DNA of 64,000 nt from Flavobacterium faecale. Its GTDB lineage: Bacteria; Bacteroidota; Bacteroidia; Flavobacteriales; Flavobacteriaceae. The position numbers and the translations under genes were made by a program. The stretch is taken from assembly GCF_003076455.1 (NCBI RefSeq), contig NZ_CP020918.1:3570001-3634000 (forward strand), given 5' to 3'. Below, piece by piece: positions 57,801 to 64,000 of this stretch (positions are counted from its first letter, which is position 1; each line of letters starts with the position of its first letter). Below the pieces are notes generated by a model. The model was given only the letters and a program-made list of their open reading frames with translations. It was not told where the DNA came from and did not search any database.

Positions 57801-58207
57801 CACCATTCTATTCCACCTGATACCCAAGCACCCGTCATTCCAATATTTGCGGGTTTGACTTCGTTATTCTTGTATATAAAATTGTAATTATTAGTTTTAT
57901 CGGTAGCGTAGTAAATCTTACCACCTATTTCTGGCGTAATACCCATTTCAATAAACTCATTTTCAAGCTTTAAAAGCTTCCATTTATGAAGCTCTTTAGT
58001 ATGTGAAATAACATCATTTAGAGCATAAGGATAAATAACCCTGCGAGCACCTTGAAAGCTTTCATTTGCAAAGAAAATCGGTGCTTTTTCCCCGGGTGCT
58101 ACCTTATAGGTTGGGAGTTCCCATGCTTCTTCTGTCATTTTTACTTGTGCACTAATAGATCCTATAGAAGCACAAAAACACAATGTGATAAGTTTACGTA
58201 ACTGCAT
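54878..58207 (-). CDS. Secreted DUF5107/TPR protein
   Basis: I use ATG 58207, which gives signal peptide MQLRKLITLCFCASIGSISA; the frame from 58237 adds 10 leader residues. The 1109-residue protein has an N-terminal DUF5107-like region (about 60-400; GGKIYYATDKTNNYNFIYKN, GGIEWCVLHHHR, WEWGSGTVGQ, YVEIMVGAFSDNQPDYTW) that resembles galactose-mutarotase-like beta-sandwiches, then at least 12 TPR-like helical repeats (500-1105). Such proteins recur in glycan loci, and a carbohydrate-active role is probable but unassigned here. It lies next to a relic sulfatase. Confidence 0.72.
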   Translation of the reverse strand: MQLRKLITLCFCASIGSISAQVKMTEEAWELPTYKVAPGEKAPIFFANESFQGARRVIYPYALNDVISHTKELHKWKLLKLENEFIEMGITPEIGGKIYYATDKTNNYNFIYKNNEVKPANIGMTGAWVSGGIEWCVLHHHRASTMLPMDYSMAENEDGSKTIFIGETEPRHRMRWTAAVTLKPGKSYFEAELTIYNPTPYTNSFLNWANVATSTNENYQTIFPPSVQLATFHAKNQFTRWPISTEIFRDQDFTKGVDVSWWKNVKENASFFSWDLKEDFMGGYDHGKQSGTIHVGDHNIIKGAKLWEWGSGTVGQATEARLTETSGPYVEIMVGAFSDNQPDYTWIRPYETKTWKQYWYPVRDIEGFKNANIDAAVNLEQRGENKFLLGYYSTQKLDKARIILKSGNKIILQKDVQISPAKSFKEFITIKDLNKFTDLSTELIDLATNQTIISYQPKELKPIEKLPTPVDRPTSPEDMTSVEELFLAGNRMEQFYKSPSEYYNEVLKRDPSDTRTHTAIGHQLLKDGDYNAARKHFSIAIKRLTNDYTRPSTGEALYLQGVTLKGLGLYEEAIDTLYRATWDYGYHSAGYFELAQISCLKGDFKKALYEIGESLSTNTKNNQAFALKASIQRKLKDYKGAQATVDLILKSDPLNFRLVNESYLIAKESGQSDAATKELKSLTTKLRDFNENYLELAIGYLNEGLMLEAQDVLVRFKGKNPIVNYYLGFIEDSLGEKAKAKKYFSLAQSLSESGIFPFRLETIKIINKALEYNPSDGKAYYYLGNILYNKQPDLAIANWEKAIKYEPKLAMAYRNLGWGYYRHLNNLDKAIIYYEKAIALDKTDAIVYAELDKLYELNNSAIDKRLKIFDGNSAVVRQRDDAFISQITVLTLAGKPELSVEYLKGKEFSFREGNSMVREVIIDAQLTLGMQFFDKKEYKKALEHFLLAQVPEEEAGSARSGNRNLQINYEIGLAYEALQDKTNTEKYFKLATLLDKPDVRKKSALRGFMNYYQGLSFLKLGDKKKATEIFNSLVETGNKQLDPNAVDDSNYFQIFGEREKENVKKSISYTIRGLGYRGLGKSTLAKEDLQKAVELLASNLWAKIELEKL

Positions 58208-58477
58208 AATTTTTGATTTAGTTGACAATACAAACACTATTTAAATAAGAATACGATAATAAACCACTTCATAAGTATAAAAAAAAGTGAAATAAAAGCA
58301 TCTACTAATTTACAAGATTCCTATTGAAAAAACACACTTTTATTACATAAAATTTTACAGTTATAATTAAATTTCCTCTTCGGCCCATTACCCGAAACTA
58401 AATGCTGCTACTTCTTAACAAAAAACACTATTTCTATTAATTTCAATTAAAAATAGATGAAAGTATTTCAGAAAAAA

Positions 58478-58505
58478 AGGCTGATGGAAAAAACCCCATC
58501 AGCCT
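58478..58505 (-). terminator. Terminator after sulfatase
   Basis: AGGCTGATGG pairs with CCATCAGCCT around AAAAAACC; seven T follow on the minus strand. The rest of the gap 58238-58516 holds nothing recognisable. Confidence 0.88.
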
Positions 58506-58516
58506 ATTACTATTTA

Positions 58517-59917
58517 TTACTTTCTATTCCAATACACATCCATTCTTTTGATGGCGTCCCCTTCGTATTTACGTCTCAACATCCAGAGCGGACGCTCTAA
58601 GGTTTGTTCCCAAGCAAATATTTTTTTGTACATCGCTTTAACTCGTTCTGGATTTTGATCGGCTAGGTTGTTTAATTCTCCTGCATCTTTATCTACATCA
58701 AACAACTCTGCTGGACGATCAGGAAAACGCAATAACTTCCAATTTCCGTCACGCATCGCTGAACCGACTTCGCCTTTCCAATACAATTCTTGATGGGGTA
58801 AATTGGTGTTTTTACCTAAAACATGAGGTAGCAAATCGACTCCATCAATGTCTTTTAAAGCAGCTACATTACCGCCACCCATTTTGTAGAAAGTAGGCAA
58901 TAAATCAAAGGTGCAAATTGGTTTTTTGTACACCGTGTTTGCAGGCAAAACTCCAGGCCAACGCATGATAAACGGAACTCGAATTCCGCCTTCTAGCAAA
59001 GTGGCTTTCATACCGCTCAAAGGCAAGTTGTCAGCCGTGGTAGAATCTGTTGGTCCACCGTTGTCATTGGTAAAAATAACAATGGTGTTTTTATCCAAAC
59101 CTAATTTCTTAAGTGTTTCAAATACACGACCACAAGCACGATCTAACGAAAGTGTCATTGCAGCCAATTCTTTGCGTTTTCCAGTTAAATTAGGAAAATT
59201 AACCAAATCTTTTTTATCAGATTGTAAGGGTGCATGAACGGCATTAAAAGCCAAATACACAAAGAAAGGATTGTTCTTATTTTCTTTAATAAAATCAATA
59301 GAAGCATCAGCCAAAACATCGGTCATGTACTCATCCGACTCTTTAAAATTACCTAAACCTCGCTCCAATCGATTTTCTGTTTTTACTTCACTATCATCTG
59401 GATCGTATTTGTAATAACTACGAGCACCCCCTCTAAAACCAACAAAAGTATCAAAACCACGGTTCATAGGATGAAATTCATCTTTACTTCCCATATGCCA
59501 TTTTCCAAAAACAGCGGTTTTATACCCCAATTCTTTCATGTAGTTTCCCATTGTTTTTTGGTCTAATGGCAAACCCATATCATCATCAGACAAACAGGAT
59601 TTGACCATATATCCGGGAACGTTATTTTCTTCAAAACCAAAACGTTCTTGGTATTTACCTGTCAACAATCCCGCACGAGATGGGCCACAAACTGCTGCCG
59701 TAACGTAGGCTTGCTCAAATTTGACTCCTTGTTTGGCCAATTCATCCAAATAAGGCGTTTTCATTATTTTGCTCCCTTGGAAACCAAAATCAGAATAACC
59801 TGCATCATCAGATACAATCAAGACAATATTTGGTTTGGTTTGTGCAGTAACTACAGTAGCAAAAAGACCTAACAAAAGGGCCAAAACGGTAGTTAACTTG
59901 TATTTTATTAAGTTCAT
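58517..59917 (-). CDS. Family S1 sulfatase
   Basis: ATG 59917 gives the signal peptide [20 protein letters not shown]; an earlier ATG at 59947 is less likely. The 466-residue product has [16 protein letters not shown], the signature C-G-P-S-R ([21 protein letters not shown]) and [12 protein letters not shown]. The [18 protein letters not shown] stretch is an arylsulfatase feature common in galactan and fucoidan loci (perhaps S1_16 or S1_20). It follows a GH2 gene by 37 bp and ends at a strong terminator, so it closes a short operon with GH2 and another sulfatase. Confidence 0.9.
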   Translation of the reverse strand: MNLIKYKLTTVLALLLGLFATVVTAQTKPNIVLIVSDDAGYSDFGFQGSKIMKTPYLDELAKQGVKFEQAYVTAAVCGPSRAGLLTGKYQERFGFEENNVPGYMVKSCLSDDDMGLPLDQKTMGNYMKELGYKTAVFGKWHMGSKDEFHPMNRGFDTFVGFRGGARSYYKYDPDDSEVKTENRLERGLGNFKESDEYMTDVLADASIDFIKENKNNPFFVYLAFNAVHAPLQSDKKDLVNFPNLTGKRKELAAMTLSLDRACGRVFETLKKLGLDKNTIVIFTNDNGGPTDSTTADNLPLSGMKATLLEGGIRVPFIMRWPGVLPANTVYKKPICTFDLLPTFYKMGGGNVAALKDIDGVDLLPHVLGKNTNLPHQELYWKGEVGSAMRDGNWKLLRFPDRPAELFDVDKDAGELNNLADQNPERVKAMYKKIFAWEQTLERPLWMLRRKYEGDAIKRMDVYWNRK

Positions 59918-59954
59918 AGTGCTATTTTTAAATTTGGTATTAGACAAACTAAAT

Positions 59955-62477
59955 TTATTTTATTTCAACTGTAATGTTATTGCTTTTTAATGTTTTCGAA
60001 CTGGCTTTTATTCGAACAGTACCTCCTTTTTTCAAGGACTGAATCAATAACAAAGCACGTCCTTTGTCGGTTGTTAATTTATTCGATTGGTAGTCTTGAA
60101 TGTTGCTATTCGAACCATTATCTACTCCCAAAACTTTGGCATTTCCGTCTACTTCGAACGTAAGGTCAACGTTTTCCGTTTTCACTTCTACTCCTTTTTC
60201 GTCAACCAATTGTGCAATAATGTGCGCCACATCATACCCATCTGCTGATAAAGAAGTAGCATCTGTTGTCAAACGAATACTATAGGGAGCTGCACTTGTT
60301 TCAAGATTTGCAACTACTTCTGCACCATCAAAACCACCTTTTACAGTCAATGTACCTTTTTCGAAAGGAACAACCCAACGCAGAATTCGATCTGGATTGT
60401 CACTCAAACTTCTACTTCCAAGAGATTTTCCATTTAGAAACAATTCGGCCACATGTAAATTTGTTGGCACTTCGACCAAAACAAGTTCTCTTGGAGTATA
60501 ATTCCAATGCATATTTGCTTTGCTATTGTCCCAATTCAATGCTTTTTTCGAATCTGAAATCGCTTTTTTACTCAATTCATCCATTTTGAAAGCAGAACCT
60601 TTCAATGGCATTGTTCCAATCGCTACACTTGGTTTATTTACCCAAATGCTTTTGAAATAATTAAAACCTTGCTTTTTAAATCCAGCGAAATCCAAGATGT
60701 CTCCATCCCAACCTTTTTGCGGCCATTTGTCTGTCGATTCCCCCATGTAGTCAATTCCTGTCCACATGTACATACTAAACACCATTGGGTTTTCGATAAT
60801 CGAATTCCAATCTTGCCAAGTACCCGAATTTTCAGAACCTGTCATCATTTTGTTTGGGTAATTCCTTTTGGTCCAATCGTATTGATTGGTTTGGTAACTA
60901 AAACCTACCACGTCTAAAGCATCACCATAACCCGAAGCCAAACTAGCAACCGGAATGATTAAATTGGCGGTTACAGGACGAGTTGTATCTAAATCTTTGA
61001 CCCATTTGGACAATCTTTGCGCAGTTTCTGCCAATTTATACTTTCTATTTGGCAAAGCATCATAACGTGCTTTCATCTCTTCTTTGGTCAATTTCGGAAT
61101 CTGGTTCCAGTAATTTCCTGCTCCTGGATCCCATAAACCACTCACCTCTTTGTATCCTGGATAGGTCCATTCGATCTCGTTACCAATACTCCATTCGAAG
61201 ATAGACGGATGATTTCTATCTCTCAAAATAGTGCGCTTCAAATCGCTTTCTCCCCATTTTTGAAAATGTTCGGTATAGCCACGAGTCATGTACTGCACAC
61301 TTTTTTCTTCCATATTGTGCTGTTTGTCTTTTGGATTGTCCATTTCGTCAAAAATCTCGTTCTGAACCAAGAATCCCATTTCGTCACACAAATCCAAAAA
61401 TTCTTCCGAAAATGGATTGTGAGAAGTTCTGATTGCGTTTACTCCAGCTTCTTTCAAGCTTAAAAAACGACGTCTCCAAACTCCTTTTGGCACCGCAGCA
61501 CCAACCAAACCAGCATCATGATGCAAGCAAACTCCTTTTACATCGGTTGCTTTTCCGTTTAAGAAAAAACCGTTGTCTTTGTCAAAAACAATAGATCGTA
61601 TTCCAAATGGCGTAGTATATTCGTCTATTACTTTTCCTTTTACAAGGATGCTCGTTACTGCTTTGTATCTGTTTGGCGTATCTGTAGACCATAATTTCGG
61701 ATTAGTAATGGCTACATTTTGAGCAACCGTTACTTCTTTTCCAGATCCAACTTTTACCTCTTTTGTTTCTGTTTTCACTAATGTTCCATTGGCCTCATAA
61801 ATCTTGGTAGACAAGGTCAAGTTTTGACTTTGCTTGTAGTCGTTCTTCACCTTTGTTTCAATAGCTACTTTGGCGTTTTCTGCAGTTACGTCTGGAGTTG
61901 TTACAAACGTTCCCCAAATCGGAATATGCAATTTATCCGTTGTAATCAATTTTACATTTCTATAAATTCCGCTTCCCGTGTACCAGCGACTGTCTGCGTA
62001 GCGCGAATGATCTACGAGTACCGAAATCACATTCTTGGTTCCGTCCTTTTTTAAATACTTACTTAAATCGAAATAAACCGGAGAATAACCATATGGATTT
62101 TCGCCCAAATAGGTTCCATTGATCCAAAAAGTCGCATTGTTGTACACTCCATCAAAAAGGATGTACACATTTCCGTTTTTGCTATTAGCCGGTGTGTCAA
62201 AATGTTTTTGATACCAAGCAATTCCACCTGGTAAATAACCCGTACAACCTTCTAGTTTTTTATCGAAAGAAGCTTCGACGCTGTAATCATGTGGAAGTCG
62301 AACATCACGCCAAGCGGCATCTTGTAACGGAATCGCTTTACTAATCTGATTGTTTTCTTGCAACTGAAATTTCCAATCAAAATTAAAGTCTTGCTCTCTT
62401 TGTTGCGATTGGACTGCCGTACAGACTAGTAGAAACGCTGCAATTAAGTGTAAGGATAAGGTAAATCGTTTTTTCAT
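59955..62477 (-). CDS. GH2 beta-galactosidase with C-terminal DUF4982-like region
   Basis: The 840-residue secreted enzyme (signal peptide ending VQS-Q) has the full GH2 order: jelly roll (about 30-185), Ig-like domain, TIM barrel (300-610). The acid/base is E434 in SIGNEIEW and the nucleophile E549 in MTGSENSG. After the barrel come a DUF4982-like beta-domain and an Ig-like domain ([33 protein letters not shown]). It is larger than the GH2 at 42222 and belongs to another subtype. The likely role is beta-galactose removal from sulfated oligosaccharides in the periplasm. Confidence 0.92.
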   Translation of the reverse strand: MKKRFTLSLHLIAAFLLVCTAVQSQQREQDFNFDWKFQLQENNQISKAIPLQDAAWRDVRLPHDYSVEASFDKKLEGCTGYLPGGIAWYQKHFDTPANSKNGNVYILFDGVYNNATFWINGTYLGENPYGYSPVYFDLSKYLKKDGTKNVISVLVDHSRYADSRWYTGSGIYRNVKLITTDKLHIPIWGTFVTTPDVTAENAKVAIETKVKNDYKQSQNLTLSTKIYEANGTLVKTETKEVKVGSGKEVTVAQNVAITNPKLWSTDTPNRYKAVTSILVKGKVIDEYTTPFGIRSIVFDKDNGFFLNGKATDVKGVCLHHDAGLVGAAVPKGVWRRRFLSLKEAGVNAIRTSHNPFSEEFLDLCDEMGFLVQNEIFDEMDNPKDKQHNMEEKSVQYMTRGYTEHFQKWGESDLKRTILRDRNHPSIFEWSIGNEIEWTYPGYKEVSGLWDPGAGNYWNQIPKLTKEEMKARYDALPNRKYKLAETAQRLSKWVKDLDTTRPVTANLIIPVASLASGYGDALDVVGFSYQTNQYDWTKRNYPNKMMTGSENSGTWQDWNSIIENPMVFSMYMWTGIDYMGESTDKWPQKGWDGDILDFAGFKKQGFNYFKSIWVNKPSVAIGTMPLKGSAFKMDELSKKAISDSKKALNWDNSKANMHWNYTPRELVLVEVPTNLHVAELFLNGKSLGSRSLSDNPDRILRWVVPFEKGTLTVKGGFDGAEVVANLETSAAPYSIRLTTDATSLSADGYDVAHIIAQLVDEKGVEVKTENVDLTFEVDGNAKVLGVDNGSNSNIQDYQSNKLTTDKGRALLLIQSLKKGGTVRIKASSKTLKSNNITVEIK

Positions 62478-62572
62478 GGTTTTAATATTCTGTATGTAGT
62501 TTAATTTGTTTTAGTTTGAACTTGTATTGTTTTTTGTTTTATTCGAATAAGAAACTGCTTTTCGAAAAAAAA

Positions 62573-64000
62573 TTATTTGACCAGCGATATGTAGGAATAG
62601 TACACGCCGTAGGTTTCTTTTTTATCAATAAAATCATTCGTCAAAAATGTTTTTCCTTTTTCTAAATGCACCTTGAACAGCACTTCAACATCTTCTTTAC
62701 CAATATTTTTTTCGAACATTTGGTTGGCAATGCTTATTCGGACTTTTTGAGGAGCTATAGTTTTATACTCGAATAAATTTTTAGGATTGACTGCTGGAAT
62801 TCCCAAAATAGTTCCGGGACATTCTTTTGGCCAGCGTCGGCACGAAATCAGATAATCTCCTTCTTTTTCGACAAAAATAGCATGAGTATTGTTCTTGTTT
62901 TTTAGTCCCTCTGCAATTTGTTCTGGTTTCCAAATACCCGAATCTTCCCCAATGGCATGCTGAATCGTTAATTTTATTTCTTCCTGAGCAGGATTCCCCA
63001 CCGTACTAACAGGCAATTCATTGTACTCCGGATTTTTTTTGGACTCAACTAAGAAAGCTGTATTTTGTGCTAAAAGAGTGGTTACAATTGCTGGATATTT
63101 TGCCGCAAGATTGGTCAATTGTTTCGGGTCTTTTTCGATATCATACAAATCAGTTCCATTGAGCAACCTCCAATTGTCTTTTATAATACAAGTTTGATCC
63201 ACATCCATCGGCGGACGCCAATCTTGTCTGTGGTGAATAAAAGCGGTTTTACGTTCCATTGTCTTTTTGGATCCCAACAAAAGCGGTGAAAAATCCACTC
63301 CATCCAAAGGCATTTTTTTAGGAACAGTCAATTGACACAAACTAGCCAAAGTAGGAATCAAATCTACATGCGCCGCAAGGCTATTGATGTCTTTACCGCC
63401 TTCAATTTTCCCGTTTGGCCAACGTATAAAAAACGGAACCCGATGTCCTCCCTCTAGTTTATCTCCTTTTATGCCTCTGTATCCTTTATTATAACCCAAT
63501 TTTCCGTCGGAACTGTACCCAAAACGGGTTCCGTTGTCGGTCATGTAAATCACGATGGTATTGTCTGCGAGTTTTTTATCTATCAAAAACTGATTCAATT
63601 TCCCGAAATTCTCGTCCAAATTGGCAATCATTCCGTACAAATTGGCACTTATAATTTCTTTGCCTTCTAGGTGTTTGTAGGGAGCTGCATATTTTTCGGC
63701 TACAATCAATGGGTCGTGAGGCGCATTGGTAGGAAGGTAGATAAAGAAAGGCTTATCTTCATTTTTATCAATGTATTTCATCGTTTCTTCAAACCACACA
63801 TCCGTGCAATATCCGTTGAATTGTTTGGGTTGGTTGTTGACATAATACACATCATTAAAATAACTGTTTCCCCAATAATCAGAAAGTTCACCCACGCCAC
63901 CAGCCAAATGATTTATTGCAACTTCAAAACCGCTATCTGTTGGACGAGTTGGATAATTATCCCCCAAATGCCATTTACCAAACATAGCAGTATGGTAGCC
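62573..64000 (-). CDS. Family S1 sulfatase, N-terminus outside window
   Basis: The frame runs to the window edge with GYHTAMFGKWHLG, so the signal peptide and C-x-P-x-R signature lie beyond it. What is visible includes MTDNGTRFGYSSDGK (second metal site), LEGGHRVPFFIRWPNGKIEGGKDIN and a C-terminal extra beta-domain. It is a close relative of the split sulfatase at 15048-16870 (same CTDVxF, RVPFFIRW and RRWPxE segments). The 95-bp gap to the GH2 gene suggests one operon. Confidence 0.9.
   Translation of the reverse strand, partial: GYHTAMFGKWHLGDNYPTRPTDSGFEVAINHLAGGVGELSDYWGNSYFNDVYYVNNQPKQFNGYCTDVWFEETMKYIDKNEDKPFFIYLPTNAPHDPLIVAEKYAAPYKHLEGKEIISANLYGMIANLDENFGKLNQFLIDKKLADNTIVIYMTDNGTRFGYSSDGKLGYNKGYRGIKGDKLEGGHRVPFFIRWPNGKIEGGKDINSLAAHVDLIPTLASLCQLTVPKKMPLDGVDFSPLLLGSKKTMERKTAFIHHRQDWRPPMDVDQTCIIKDNWRLLNGTDLYDIEKDPKQLTNLAAKYPAIVTTLLAQNTAFLVESKKNPEYNELPVSTVGNPAQEEIKLTIQHAIGEDSGIWKPEQIAEGLKNKNNTHAIFVEKEGDYLISCRRWPKECPGTILGIPAVNPKNLFEYKTIAPQKVRISIANQMFEKNIGKEDVEVLFKVHLEKGKTFLTNDFIDKKETYGVYYSYISLVK

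Noticed and set aside
1..64000. tRNA or rRNA genes
   Set aside because: No cloverleaf or rRNA-like conserved text was noticed on either strand.

Overview
This AT-rich 64-kb window looks like a marine Bacteroidota chromosome, most likely Flavobacteriia. It encodes 14 family-S1 sulfatases, several glycoside hydrolases (GH16, GH105-like, GH29, two GH2, GH3), a hybrid two-component regulator and TAnnTTTG-type promoter motifs. Most enzymes start with signal peptides. The whole is a large polysaccharide-utilization region for a heavily sulfated algal polymer. A galactan such as porphyran or agar is the simplest reading (GH16 of the agarase/porphyranase type, GH2, GH29). The GH105-like and DUF2264-like fusion points to uronic-acid chains such as ulvan, so the substrate is unsettled. 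No SusC/SusD pair and no sulfatase-maturing enzyme is visible.

Layout. 1-7.5 kb: GH16, a sulfatase and the GH105/DUF2264 fusion on the minus strand, facing a membrane-anchored winged-helix regulator on the plus strand, with an operator-like palindrome between them. 7.5-39 kb: a tightly packed minus-strand cluster. Read in transcription order it holds a hybrid two-component system, a GH63/GH37-like enzyme, a sulfatase, GH29, a six-hairpin protein, four sulfatases, a parallel beta-helix protein, six more sulfatases and an SGNH esterase. An IS1182-type element lies in the beta-helix gene. 39-44 kb: plus-strand Asp-box beta-propeller protein and GH2. 44.2-51.5 kb: an accessory island of short orphan genes separated by palindromic and repeated DNA, with an IS30 element. 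51.5-54.5 kb: GH3 lipoprotein and a MazEF pair. 54.7-64 kb, minus strand: TPR protein, sulfatase, GH2 and a sulfatase cut by the window edge.

How it works together. Extracellular or periplasmic endo-enzymes (GH16, beta-helix protein) would cut the polymer. The sulfatases and the esterase would strip substituents. GH2, GH3, GH29 and the GH105-like and six-hairpin enzymes would trim oligosaccharides. Two signal receivers (the membrane winged-helix protein and the hybrid histidine kinase) would control expression.

Damage is striking. Two sulfatases carry one-base indels in poly-A runs, the hybrid kinase has an in-frame TAA in its receiver, the beta-helix signal peptide is split by an insertion sequence with an 8-bp target duplication, IS30 sits against the 5' end of a pentapeptide/channel-like gene, and a sulfatase 3' relic remains at 54.8 kb. 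Either the locus is decaying or some indels are sequencing errors. The accessory island, with gene cassettes bounded by repeats, is the most unusual part.
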